DNA of 64,000 bases from Watersipora subatra (Eukaryota; Bryozoa; Gymnolaemata; Cheilostomatida; Watersiporidae). Under the pieces are notes generated by a model. That model did no database searches. It saw only the letters and a program-made list of their open reading frames with translations, and had not been told where the DNA came from. Positions 21,301 through 31,785 of the stretch are shown piece by piece (positions within the stretch are counted from its first letter, which is position 1; the number at the start of each line of letters is the position of its first letter). Position numbers and translations under genes: made by a program. Location: assembly GCF_963576615.1 (NCBI RefSeq), contig NC_088718.1, forward strand, positions 28,812,377-28,876,376. Direction: 5' to 3'.

Positions 21301-22246
21301 CACAAGAAACAACTTTATTTTGAGTTTTTCTAGGCCACACATGATATTACACAATATTTTGAGTTTTCCTCTTTTGCTGTATGCAGCTGCATTAGCCTTT
21401 AGGCAAGCCAACTTAAATCAATAAATTTAGTTACTCAATTTTTTTGCTAAACTTTATCATGTTTAATCATAATCTAATGGAAACTCTAATCTTTTACTTT
21501 AGCTTAAATTTGACGCGTTTACAAATCATATAAATAGAAAAATCATTCCATAAGTTTTCAACAAAGTTAGGTGATGCTCAACTGGTAACATTCCTTATGC
21601 AAGAGCCTCAGAACATTAGCAGCCAAATGTCACAAAGTCTGAGACACAATTCCTTTCTCAGATAAACTTTAACTTTAGACTACGTAATATGTCTATAAAT
21701 CATGAACCAGAGGGAAAAATAAAACCTTTATTTGTGTCAATCTTTAGATGTTGACTAATTCCTTCTAATGAAAGGTCAAAGTTGAAAATCCTATGCGAGA
21801 TATCGGCAATGCTATTTGTTATGTGAGAGTTGACGACTAGGTACATGAGAGTGTTTGAGCAATTATTGTTAACATCCAGCATGTGTCACTTTAAACATGA
21901 GTTGAGAATTATTTTGGCAATCTGCAATAGAAATGACAGAACAGCTTGCTATAAATAAATATAAGTAAATAAACAAAAATAAATATAATTTAATAAATAA
22001 TAATAAATAAATATGCAAATATTGTATATACTACATTTTATATATACGATATCGACATTTAATTATTAAAATAATGACTTACCCACATTCACTGTATCCA
22101 CAAAGGAGGAGATGCTTACTATCATAATATGTAGTCAAGCAGCTTATGCAGTGGATATGACTGCATGGCAGCACTTTGGGGTTTACAATAGTATCACTTT
22201 TGCGACAGCAAAAACCGCACTCCATATCTGCTACAGCCTCTGCCAT
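12199..22246 (-). CDS. TRIM/RBCC-like protein gene, seven exons
   Basis: A minus-strand gene assembled from seven exons (22083-22246, 21030-21186, 18454-18637, 14476-14666, 13480-13647, 12508-12616, 12199-12317). All have AG/GT borders and compatible phases, giving 363 codons plus a stop. Residues 10-54 form a RING-like finger (CGFC, then LPCSHIHCISC); residues 77-105 a B-box (CDVC, YCTHC, FCPTH); residues 136-172 a second B-box (CTEH, CGVC, CLKC, SSH); residues about 195-320 are Leu/Lys/Glu-rich coiled coil. The tail is short and basic, with no NHL, filamin or SPRY domain seen. TRIM proteins of this layout are usually ubiquitin E3 ligases. The last RING pair is CxxxxC rather than CxxC, so ligase activity is uncertain. 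Start: ATG at 22246, with a possible UTR splice acceptor just upstream. The introns host SINEs and DNA transposons. Confidence 0.82.
12325..12357. other. Perfect 15-bp hairpin next to a splice acceptor
   Basis: AGTAAACTACACACT, a GGG loop, then AGTGTGTAGTTTACT. In the TRIM-like transcript it lies in the last intron, 5-37 bases upstream of the candidate acceptor at 12318-12319, covering the usual branch-point and polypyrimidine area. Confidence 0.7.
12508..12616 (-). CDS. TRIM-like gene exon 6 (coiled coil end)
   Basis: 109 bp. The acceptor TGTTTAG is followed by DAVVRGYKELKEQMDKFIVE and ends KEQLHLKEK plus one base at donor G|GTATGA. It is too short to stand out as an open frame; the splice signals and phase support it. 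Confidence 0.72.
13188..13312 (-). repeat. tRNA-derived SINE in TRIM-like intron 5
   Basis: Read on the minus strand it starts TAGCTGGTTCGGTAGTTAACG (A-box-like) and contains GAGTTCAAATTC (B-box-like) about 35 bases on, the spacing of a tRNA internal polymerase III promoter. It continues into a non-tRNA body (TTTTTTTCAGCATCTAACC). Confidence 0.6.
13480..13647 (-). CDS. TRIM-like gene exon 5 (coiled coil)
   Basis: 168 bp, 56 codons, phase 0 at both ends (acceptor CTTAG, donor G|GTAAGT). It reads INTLKQQYDDLEKKVTENRQ to LESKIKYSPP, a charged heptad-like helix. Confidence 0.83.
14476..14666 (-). CDS. TRIM-like gene exon 4 (coiled coil start)
   Basis: 191 bp. The acceptor TTCAG leads to SSHSLMPLEDLASTL, which completes the second B-box, followed by DDQLEALFKCISKLQADYDS and KMIWEKRDAQ, predicted helical. 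The donor is CAG|GTTAGA, phase 0. Confidence 0.83.
14888..14960 (-). repeat. Possible tRNA-derived SINE head in TRIM-like intron 3
   Basis: On the minus strand it reads GCTTGATATAGTAGTTAGC and, about 30 bases later, GGTTCCTAGTTGAAATAC. These resemble A and B boxes and the neighbouring SINE. Decayed; borders not determined. Confidence 0.4.
15122..15856. mobile_element. Non-autonomous pogo-like element with TA flanks
   Basis: 735 bp. The left end is CAATCAAACATAGATAACTC and the right end on the minus strand is CAGTCAAACATGGATAAGTC, flanked by TA on both sides. The repeated GAGTTATC motifs next to the ends are typical of pogo/Tigger-type miniature elements. No transposase is seen. Its interior shares sequence with the fold-back element at 41.95 kb (TGACTGCCAGGACATTTTCA). 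It lies in TRIM-like intron 3. Confidence 0.68.
16018..16054. other. Strong hairpin
   Basis: GCCACTTGCTGG, a loop of about 10 bases, then the complementary CCAGCAAGTGGC. It lies in unique-looking sequence between the two pogo-like elements. No function can be assigned. Confidence 0.55.
16134..18070 (+). mobile_element. pogo/Tigger-like DNA transposon, decayed
   Basis: 1,937 bp with ends CAGTGCACCCTCGAGATACG and, on the minus strand, CAGTGCACTCTCGAGATACA, flanked by TA (16132-16133 and 18071-18072). CAGTNNACCCTCG-type ends are typical of the pogo branch of Tc1/mariner. An interior stretch near 16560-16790 reads like a broken DNA-binding N-terminus (TLSRNMIATNQHLQL, then LPTEDLNELGHSKGSAFKRS), but no DDE core is recognisable. 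It lies in TRIM-like intron 3. Confidence 0.7.
18454..18637 (-). CDS. TRIM-like gene exon 3 (second B-box)
   Basis: 184 bp. The acceptor TTTTAG is followed by SHDDVLEEHDKITIL. It carries NCTEHKNQPYILGCGVCHVI and SCLKCV, a B-box2-type finger whose final histidine is supplied by exon 4. The donor is G|GTGTGT, phase 1. Confidence 0.85.
18887..19177. mobile_element. hAT-type miniature element made of a short tandem array
   Basis: 291 bp with CAGGGATCGC at the left and its complement (GCGAAATCCCTG) at the right. The 8-bp target duplication CTTTACAG is perfect on both sides (18879-18886, 19178-19185). The interior is an irregular tandem repeat of ATGGAAATGAATTATAGAA-like units of about 30 bp rather than transposase remains. 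It lies in TRIM-like intron 2. Confidence 0.85.
19178..21029. other. Intron 2 of TRIM-like gene, remainder
   Basis: AT-rich, with short accidental frames only. No domain, mobile element end or RNA gene recognised. Confidence 0.4.
21030..21186 (-). CDS. TRIM-like gene exon 2 (first B-box)
   Basis: 157 bp. The acceptor CTACAG leads to one base that completes the split codon, then QVFEMSPDSL. The exon carries LCDVCLRKSS, YCTHCCKKFCPTHLM, a B-box-type zinc finger (residues 77-105). The donor is ATG|GTATGT, phase 0. Confidence 0.85.
22083..22246 (-). CDS. TRIM-like gene exon 1 (RING)
   Basis: 54 codons plus two bases, from ATG at 22246, opening MAEAVADMECGFCCRKSD. Zinc ligands C10, C13, C28, H30, C33 and C36 are visible, with C49 and C54 as an unusually spaced final pair. 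The donor is GG|GTAAGT (phase 2). An acceptor-like TTTCAG lies just upstream of the ATG. Confidence 0.85.
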
Positions 22247-23230
22247 TTTGCTCTGAAACTAAAAAGACAACATTTTTTTACTAGAACTGCTCATAATCAG
22301 ACGCAATTAATATTTTTGAAACTCTCAGATATCAACTGAATAATGGTACAACCAAACTATTCTCTCAGATTTATTGTCACCTGGCATAGAATGAATGAAA
22401 TTGTAGTGTAATAACTGTAATCATATACATGTACATGTATGGAAAGGTTCTAGTCACAACAAGACCGATTGTGTCATATTATCAATTGTTAATAACAATT
22501 TTTAGAATGAAAGTAAAATATTACTTGATTGCAATAGCTTTTTATTTACTATTATACTTATTTAAAATGATATCCTCAGGTGGAAACAACAACAAGCAAG
22601 ACCACCAGCCGGTGGTGCTAGCTGATTACTACATATTTCTAAACTTGCATTTGGTCTGTAAAGCTCCTAATACAGTCAGGTTTGTTCTTTATCTTTGTGA
22701 CAACAAGGCGTGTTTACTTTATTGCATTTTGTGCAGTATATTAAAGCTCGGTAACGGAAGCAATTATGTCTTTCTTACTTAATGAACATATATGGGATTG
22801 ACCAATTTGATGTGAAAGATGTACTCTCTCTTTCACTTGTGTGGATATCTAGAAAGGTAACAATTTGGAATTGCCCTATTTATGAAATGACTACGGCGAT
22901 TCTAAAAAAGTGAACAACTCTGTTGCTGCGGCAAATAAAAATGACCATGAATCTTGAGTAAAAGTTTAAATTATTTTATGAAAATATGTATAGATGTATA
23001 AAGAGCCTGAATGAAAGACCCAAAAGAGATGGGACCATCGCTTTTCATGTTGCTATTTGTATATGCAAAATTAACTTCATGTACCTTAACCACAAGTATG
23101 TTGCTCAAATATATGATTGCCTTGGTTATACACATGGAGTATTTATTTTTGTGGACAGTAAAGGAAACTTGCAGTTTCGTTTACAAAATAATAAAACCAC
23201 TTAATTTGTCGATATAAAATTTGAAATAGG
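22247..23230. other. Upstream flank of TRIM-like gene
   Basis: Probably holds the 5' UTR and promoter of the minus-strand TRIM-like gene. A 117-codon plus-strand frame at 22429 has no recognisable domain and AT-driven composition (Phe/Leu/Ile/Tyr), so it is not called. No TATA box or CpG-rich patch stands out. Confidence 0.35.
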
Positions 23231-26200
23231 GTGTACTTTGTAGAATTTAGTAGAATACCTTGGCTCAGCAATACTCCCAGTATTTAGTTGGTTAAAATGG
23301 TAACTTCTATACACTCTGACATAAACATATGTTGTAATTCAGTTTACTACTTTTGTGGAAGAAATAGTTTTATTTTTCATTGATGAAGTAAATAAGCCGT
23401 TAGGCTTGTGGTCAAATTACTAGTGTAGAAAACATACAATACTTTTTCAATCCTAAGTACATACAATTATGGCTCAATGTTGTATGTGAACAACACATCA
23501 GCTCTCAGCGTATCCACAAATCGTGACAGCCATGTACCATTTTGATGTACCGAGTTAGGTACAAGTGTGTGTATTCAAAGCTTTGCCAATTGTAATGTTA
23601 AACCCATGTAACACTGCAGCTAAAGAAACCCTATGTGTATCTTGGATAACAAGCTATGTTTAGCTCGCTTTTTATTGGCTAATAAACTGCTATTCCTCCT
23701 GCATGCTGTCCAATCATAACCAATAGGAAATTTTTTTAAACTGACTACGAAAATAGACAGAGTTTTGATAATCACTAGAACTAAAAATACTTTTTTTGTT
23801 ACAAATAAGAACTTTTAGTGGATGTTTTCTAAGTGGTCAAGTCAGATCATTGAAAACGCCCCAGCGATGTTTAAGGAGGGTGTAATCTTGGTACATATGA
23901 GCTAGGAAAGTTTTTTGTCTAGGTCAAAGTTTGTAAGGTGATGAAGAAACGGCTTCCTGACATCACATAGCTAGCAGTTTAAATGCCCGTTTGTTAAAGC
24001 AAGGCGCAAATAAAGGAAAAGCATTTCCTGCTATGGAATTACAAACCATCCTGCTTCACTTTAAAAGAGCAGCATGCCAATTACTCAGTTGCCCCATAAT
24101 TATTGTTATCAGTCTATATGACATTCTATTCGAAATCAAATGAAAACAAGCTCAAAAAACAATTCCTGTGTAGAGTGTATCACAGTGGAATATATGATGA
24201 TATAACAATGTTGTCTATTCAGTATGAAAACTACATGTATTCACCAAACCCTGTGTTCCATTGACTAACAATACGAAAAGTTTCCTCAATTACTGTTGAA
24301 CACAAATACCTATTTGATTATTGTCACAGGTATATAAAGTTATACTGTCTTTGGCAAGTTTTGTAGATGGTACAATGTTTATAGTGATTATGAATAACTT
24401 AGTACATAATGCTTACCATTGACACAGACTACCTGCAATTATTGCTGGCCAATATTTACTGAATCAAGAATCACTCTAACAACAGGCTATCATTCTTTAG
24501 ACAATAGGATATGTAAGTGTTATGACATGTAAAGCTAGAGGGAAGTTCTATCTTAGGTTAAAGGTTAATAATCACGTGACCATAGAACGCATACACAAGG
24601 TCACGTAGCTAGCTGCTAAAGGAATATTTTACTGAAGCGTGTATCAAAGAAAAAGGACAAAATTGGTTTAGCCTGTTGTTATAACACCAAACATAGACAA
24701 CTGCTGCGCAACCCAAGGACAGATTTTAATATTGCTCAAAGGTTGAGGTTAAAACACTAGCATAAAAAAAGCATACAGACATCCATCAACAATAGGTACA
24801 TATAATCAAGGCTTGTGGTTGTATGTAAATAATACACATACTGACAGCTTAGCCCAGATCGTGACACTCTAGAACCTTTCTCATATACCAGTTTAGCGTA
24901 AGTTTATAACTCTCAAGAACTTCTTATATTTAATGCTAAACATTCCTTTACTGTTGACTAATAGTTTGCTATTTCTCCTGCATGCTATCGGATCATCGCA
25001 CACATGCATCTCTGATTAACCCAGCAGTAAACCTGAAAGGATTTTGGCTAATAACTTAAGGTAAAATCTGTCTGTCGATTACGTCTAACAAATTTGATTA
25101 GAAGTGTCCCAAAGTGGTCAGACTTTTGAACGACAAAGAGCATGAAAGCAGCAGCCTAATACATTCATAAAATAGACTACATTATCAGTTTACAACTAAA
25201 ACCACAAAAAGACATTTTTGACTAACCTACTCACCAAAAGAGAGGAAAGTACTTACGCTTATATTGATAGATTTCTAACTAACATATATGTACCACAGCT
25301 ATTACTAGCTTTTATTCCTTTCTTCTCATTCAAAACCATAAAACCTAGAAGGTTTTTATAGTTTGATACTTTTGTAAGAAATCAGAGGATTCTGAAACAT
25401 GGTCTACAGACGTTGGGCTTATGTACCACAAAAGAAGTTTTAATGTGTTGTTGTGTCTCACATCAGCAATGATCCTGTGCTTTTTCATGTGTTTGGAACT
25501 ACTGACCTACTAGCCATAAGTCAGAGCTCTAACAACTACACATTAGAAGAAAGGAAACAGGTAAATGGTAGCGTATAAAGACAGCTGAATGATTCCCGGC
25601 ATTATCAACACTATCTAAGAGTAATAATATAAACTTATTGGATTAATAATCACTCTATTAGCCAGCTAACCCTGTTTAGGAAAGGAATAGACCTGAATTA
25701 TAGTATGAGCTAGGAGGAAGTTTTGCATTAGGTCAAAGTTTAATGAACAAACCATAAAGGAATGCCTACTCAAAGTCACATAGATGGCAGCTGAATGAGT
25801 CGTTCATTTAGGCTTGCCGTGAAAAGAAAAAAATGTGTGCTATGCTGTTAAAGCGACCGAACTGAGACCATTACTGTCTGAAACAAAAATAAGTTTTGCT
25901 ATATTTACTGGTACATTTCCTTTATAAACAATAGCAAGTTTTACACAGGATATAGAGCTTGTAACATTTCCAATCAATAGTCTTTCCCAAAAACATTGGC
26001 TCAGCAAGGCTCTCAGTATTTAGTCATTTAAAATAGTAAACTCTATGCAATCTGACATAAAAATCAATGTAATTCAATTAACTATTTTTTGTGAGAAAAT
26101 TTTTTTAATTTTTCATTGACGAAGTAGGTAAACCAATAGGCTTGTGATTTAATAACTAGCGTAGAAAACACACAGTAGGTCCACTCTCAGCCCTTCTCAC

Positions 26201-27264
26201 TACCAATTACAAACAATTATGACTCTTGGTTGTATGTAAACAGCACACCAGCTCACAGCGTATCTACAGACCATGACAGCTATGTACCATTTTAATGTAC
26301 CAGTTGAGTACACATGTGCAGATCCTAAACATTGTAAATTATTAAGCTAAACCTGCTTAACATAACAGCTACAAAAACTCTAATGTGTATATTGAATAAC
26401 AAGCTATGTTTAACTCTATTTCTCCTGGCTAATAAACTGCTACATCTACTGCATGTTATCTATAGGTGACACACATGCACAGGTTTTCAGACTGACTATG
26501 GATATAGTATGAGCTTTGGTAATCAATAAAGCTAAAATAGTTTATTTGTTACGTATAAGATTTTTAGTAGATGTGTTGTAAAGTGGTGAGTTCAAATTGT
26601 TGAATAGGAGCTACATTAAAACTGCAGCTCGATAAATTCATTCACATACAATGAGCTGCATGACTGACTAAAAACTGAGAAAGTAAAAATACTTGTTCTA
26701 CTGACCTACTCATCAAGAGAGCAACTATAGCTTAGCTTAAAATGTTAGATTATAGCTAACGCCTCTTTACCATTTTAAAAACCTGTTTTTATTTCCTATC
26801 TTTTAATTTCAAAATAAAGAACCTGAAAGGTTGTATATAATCTGATATGCTCATGAGAAAGCTTTAGAGTATTCTAATTGTATTCTACAAATTTTCAGCT
26901 AATGCAACACAAATTAAATTACAAACAAATGCCTTTTCTAACAACACAATTGTTTCTCATGCCACTCAAATAGCTAAACTATTATTTATAATTCAGATTT
27001 CAACCACTGCACTACGTCTCCTCATCATCAAAAACACTTCAAGACATTAGAGTTGGCGAATTGTAACAGTATAAAGATCAAGTGTATGCTTCCCATCACC
27101 AACTCTAAGAGTATTGAATATATACTTACTGAATCAATAAACACTCTAGTAGCAAGCTAAACTAGTTTAGGAAGGGTGTAATCTTGATGTGTATAAGCTA
27201 GGAGGATGTTGTGTCTTAGGTCAAAGGTCAATAAATACGTGACCAAGGAATGCCTACATGGGGT

Positions 27265-27507
27265 TGTTGGAATGTAATGGGACTTTCCATCAGTCTCAAT
27301 ATTTAGCCTTTTGTCAGTGTTATACGGTAATTCTAACTATGCAGTTTTTGCCTGAACTCATGTTTATCTCATTATCATTGTTTCATATGTTTACTCAGTA
27401 TTTACTCAATCTGCTGTTGCTTTTATGTTGCTGCTTTACCTTCTCCAGTCAGTTGTCAGAAATATACCAACCTACATATATACAACCACTCTCTGCTCAA
27501 AACAACA
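27265..27507 (+). repeat. 5' LTR of Copia
   Basis: 243 bp, TGTTGG...CAACA. It would carry the promoter and polyadenylation signals. An accidental 94-codon frame within it is not a gene. Confidence 0.93.
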
Positions 27508-27530
27508 GGTTATGGGCCCAGTGCCTCCGG
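27508..27530 (+). promoter_or_regulatory. Copia primer-binding site matching the anticodon arm of initiator tRNA-Met
   Basis: Directly after the LTR, GGTTATGGGCCCAG is the exact complement of the anticodon stem-loop CTGGGCCCATAACC of initiator tRNA-Met. Copia elements of the Drosophila type are known to prime from a cleaved half of this tRNA rather than from its 3' CCA end. Confidence 0.8.
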
Positions 27531-27592
27531 ACTGTGGAATAACATAATCTACATAGACGATTACATAGTAACCATTACCGTATTATTACATC

Positions 27593-28692
27593 ATGGCTTC
27601 TGGAGATGAGAAATACACCGTTGACAAGCTGGATGGCTCAAACTGGACTACATGGAAATTTCAGCTCAAGCATTTGCTATTAGCAAAGGGTCTATGGGGT
27701 TACGTAGACGGTAGCACTACCCTAGCAAGTGATGCAGATGAAGGAGCTAAGAGGAAATTTCAGGAAGGGTCGCAGCGAGCGTTTGCATCCATCGTAATGA
27801 CAATCAGTACCCCGCAGTTGTACCTTATCACATCTTATGAGGAGCCAAGTGAGGCCTGGAAGGCACTGTGTAAACATTATGAAAGAGATACATTAGCTAA
27901 TAAGCTTTACATAAGAAACAGTATTTCCGCACACAAATGGCTGAAGGAACATCAATTACGCAAAATGTAAAGAATATGAAGGAAATGACAGATAAACTTG
28001 CTGCGATAGGAGCAGCTGTGGCTGCAGAAGATCAGGTAGTTACTCTTTTAGGGAGTTTGCCTGAAAGCTATGCAACATTGGTTACGGCTCTGGAAGCGCG
28101 TGCTGATGATAACTTGGACATTAACTTTGCTCATCAGGCTATGCTGAATGAAGAACTAAAGCGACACGAAACGAAACCTCAGCAAAAAGTCATGAGTGAA
28201 AATGATGCAGCGCTAGTGGGAGCACAAAAACCTGTGCAAGCTAACAAAAATCGTAGACCTCGTGCCTGTTACATTTGCAACTCACCTCTACATCTGAAAT
28301 ACCAGTGTCCTTATCGAAAAACTGAGCACATGAATAACCACCAGGCTCAAATTGTGGGAGCGCAGCAGCCTGAACAACATGACAATGACAACAGTACTAA
28401 TAATACTAAATGGCTATTTGTTGGCAATGGTGGAGCTCAAGCTAATAATAAGCATTGGCTGATAGATTCAGGGGCTTCATCTCATATGACAAACCAGAGA
28501 GAATTGCTTATCAATTTTAAGAAGATTGCATGCCCAGAACAAGTCAGGCTAGGAGATAGGAGAGCTGTGGAAGCAACAGGTTGCGGTGATGTACATCTAG
28601 ACATGGCCTTCAAAGTGAGTGCAACAAAACCTGCTACGCTTACTCGAGTGCTCTATGTCTCTCAACTATCATGTAATCTATTCTCGGTATGA
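27593..28692 (+). pseudogene. Copia gag, zinc knuckle and protease
   Basis: The start ATG at 27593 opens MASGDEKYTVDKLDGSNWTT, the usual Copia gag opening (KLDGSNWxxWK). A one-base loss near 27930-27937 shifts the frame; the continuation is MAEGTSITQNVKNMKEMTDK. A CCHC knuckle (CYICNSPLHLKYQC) lies near 28270. The aspartic protease motif DSGASSHM is intact near 28466. The frame ends at an internal TGA (28690-28692) in the phrase NLFSV, where related elements usually have an Arg codon and continue. Confidence 0.9.
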
Positions 28693-29859
28693 GCTGCAGT
28701 GAAAATGGGTAGCACCGTGAAGATTAGTGGAACAAAATGCTGGATTCGCAATAAAACTGGACAATTACGTGGCATGGGTATTTTGGTAGACAAACTCTAT
28801 GAGCTAAAATGTACTCCGATGAATAGATGTAGTGAACATGCCTGTGCTGCAGAATTACCTAACATGAACATTTGGCACCAGCCGTTAGGGCATCTGAATG
28901 AACAACAACTACGCACACTCATAACTCGACAATCAGTAAATGGTATCAATAACTCCAAAGATGCTGAGAAAACTCTATCCTTCTGTGAAAGTTGCGTGGA
29001 GGGAAAATTGGCTCGCAAACCATTCACAGAGTCTCACACACAAAGTAACCGTAAGTTACAACTTATTCATAGTGACATTTGCGGACCGATGCAAACTAAA
29101 TCACTTGGTGGAAGCATTTACTTTCTGACCTTTATTGATGACTACTCACGCTGTTGCACTGTCTATTTTCTAAAACATAAGTCTGAAGCTCTTGAAAGAT
29201 TTAAAGAGTTTGAAAATGCAGCTGTAAACATGACTGGCAAGAAAATTGTAACACTAAGGACAGAGAATGCTGGTGAATATCTGTCAACTGAGTTTAAGGA
29301 ATATCTAAAACAGAAAGGTATCAAACATGAACTCAGCGTTCCCTATGCGCCACAACAGAATGGCATCGCTGAACGGATGAACAGAACACTTGTAGAATCA
29401 GCACGTACTATGCTAAAGCATGCTAGAATGTCCAATTGTTATTGGGCTGAGGCAGTTTCAACAGCTGCGTACATACGTAATCGTGTAACAACAACTGCTC
29501 TAAATACAGACGTTACACCCTATGAACTGTGGTATGGTAAAAAACCTGATGTCAGTGACTTTAAAGTTTTTGGTTGTGTAGCCTATGCACGTGTAGCTGA
29601 TAGCCTCAGGCAAAAACTTGACAGTAAAGCAATTAAGGTTAGATTTTTTGGTTATAGTAGACAGTCGAAAGGCTATAGATTGTTTGATGTCAAATCCAGA
29701 AATTTTTTGGTTAGGCATGATGTTGTCTTCAATGAGTCAGATTTTGTACTTGATTGCAGACAGCCTCAGAACAACAACATGGACTTTGATGTAAACTTGC
29801 CAATACCCAGCACACACTGTAGCACCGATGAAAAACCTGCACAGCACCCATGCCGTTGA
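28693..29859 (+). pseudogene. Copia integrase
   Basis: Reads on in the same frame past the TGA. The GAG-pre-integrase/HHCC finger is visible (WHQPLGHLN, CESCVEGK). In the catalytic core the first Asp is in LIHSDICGP and the final Glu in QNGIAERMNRT. The second Asp, normally in RSDNGGEY, is replaced: RTENAGEY. The downstream GKKPDVSDFKVFGCVAY segment is conserved. A TGA at 29857-29859 ends the frame just before RT. Confidence 0.9.
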
Positions 29860-31492
29860 TCAGAGCGAGAGCGAAAACCACCAATTAGATTTGGGGCTGA
29901 TGAATTTATTAACTCTACTCATGTTGCTTGTCTGGCTAGCGAAGTTGCAGAGCCAAGCAGCTTTACAGAAGCAATGAACAGTGAGCATAAATTGGAATGG
30001 AAAGCTGCAGCAGAGGCGGAGTTCAAATCCCTGATGGAGAATGAAACATGGGATCTAGTGGAGTTGCCTAAAGACCAGAAACCAATCGGCTGCAAGTGGG
30101 TTTTTAAAGTTAAACAAGGGAGAGATGGAAAGATTGAGCGATTCAAAGGGAGACTTGTAGCCAAAGGCTATATGCAAAAACATGGTATAGATTACGAAGA
30201 GACATTTGCTCCGGTGGTGCGATTTTCTTCTATCCGTACAATATTGGCTCATGCTGTAAAAAGAAATCTGCTAATTCATCAAATGGATGTGGAAACTGCA
30301 TTCCTAAATGGGGAGCTGGAAGAAACGGTTTATATGTGCCAACCGGAAGGATATAAACGACCTGGAAAAGAAAGATTGGTTTGTAAATTGAAAAAGGCAT
30401 TGTATGGCCTCAAGCAATCTCCTCGATGTTGGAACCAGGCATTCAGAGCATTCGTTGAATCTATTGGATTCAAGCAACCTGACGCTGATGCTTGCATATA
30501 TATATATATATATACACCCAACTACACAAACACTGGTAGCTGTGTATGTGGACGACTTAATTTTGCTAACGAGGACAGAAGAGGAAATGATTCAACTGAA
30601 AGACAATTTCAAAACACGTTTCAAAATGAAAGATATGGGCGCAATACATTACTGTCTAGGCATATCAATAGAGAGAAAGGGAGGAAAGCTGGAGATGCAT
30701 CAAAAGGAGTACATCAAGTACATCATAAATAAATATGGGCTAGCTGATGCTCATACTGTTACAACACCTACAGATACCAGTGTAGCTCTGTGCAAAGATT
30801 ATGGAGTCAGCAAACCAACGGATCCCAAGCTATACCAATCAATGACAGGCAGTTTACTCTATGTGGCTCTTGGAACAAGACCAGATACAGCACAGGCCGT
30901 GGGAGCCGTCACAAAGTTCAATGCTGACCCAAACAATGCTCACCTAACCGCGGTAAAGAGGATATTTCGGTATCTGAAAGGAACTGTTGATTACACATTA
31001 CAATATTGCACATCAAGTGATGACCAGATAATTGGTTTCTCAGATGCTGATTACGCAGGTGACCATGATGACAGACATTCTACCTCAGGCCAAATTTTTA
31101 TGCTAGCTGGTGGCGCCATCAGCTGGGTGAGCAAAAAACAGCCGGTGGTAATGTTGTCTACATCTGAAGCTGAGTACATAGACCTATGCTCAGCTGCCCA
31201 ACAAGCTGTTTGGTTGAAACGACTGCTTGCCGAACTAAGACCAGGGGAAGAAAAACAAACTATTCTAATAAATGAAGACAACCAAAGAACTATTGCTATG
31301 TCCGCCAACCCTGTCGCCCATTCAAGAACAAAACATATTGAGGTCAAGTACCACTATGTGCGAGAAGCTAAAGATAATAAAGAGATTGTTATAAAATATT
31401 GCCCCAGTGACATGACAGCTGACATAATGACTAAACCATTACCAAGGTCAAAATTTGAGAGACTGAGAACCGCCATGGGTGTTTTGCAATAG
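29860..31492 (+). pseudogene. Copia reverse transcriptase and RNase H
   Basis: The RT opens with SERERKPPIRFG and KWVFKVKQGRDGKIERFKGR, then FAPVVRFSSIRTIL, QMDVETAFLNGEL and KALYGLKQSPRCWN. A (TA)n run at 30496-30514 then shifts the frame. The other frame continues directly with TLVAVYVDDLILL, so the YVDD polymerase site (30545-30556) is intact but out of frame with the first half. RNase H follows (GFSDADYAGDHDDRHSTSG, STSEAEYIDL, DNQRTI, RTKHIEVKYHY) to a TAG at 31490-31492. About 54 bp separate the stop from the 3' LTR. Confidence 0.92.
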
Positions 31493-31546
31493 ATTCCGAC
31501 GTGCTACTGTGTGTGCTGGAAGGATGACAAGTCAAATTAGTGGGAG

Positions 31547-31785
31547 CGTTGGAATGTAATGTGACTTTCCATCAGTGTCAATATTTAGCCTTTTGTCAGT
31601 TTTATACGGTAATTCTAACTATGCAGTTTTTGCCTGAACTCATGTTTATCTCATTGTCATTGTTTTATATGTTTACTCAGTATTTACTCAATCTGCTGTT
31701 GCTTTTATGTTGCTGCTTTACCTTCTCCAGTCAGTTGTCAGAAATATACCAACCTATACACAACCACTCTCTGCTCAAAACAACA
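31547..31785 (+). repeat. 3' LTR of Copia
   Basis: 239 bp, nearly identical to the 5' LTR. Its first base is C in place of T. It is preceded by a short purine tract (AGTGGGAG). Confidence 0.92.

Noticed and set aside
22429-22782. 117-codon plus-strand frame upstream of the TRIM-like gene
   Set aside because: Phe/Leu/Ile/Tyr-rich, no domain, ordinary for AT-rich non-coding DNA.
27258-27542. Hydrophobic 94-codon frame, repeated at 31540
   Set aside because: It lies in the Copia LTRs and is duplicated because the LTRs are duplicated.
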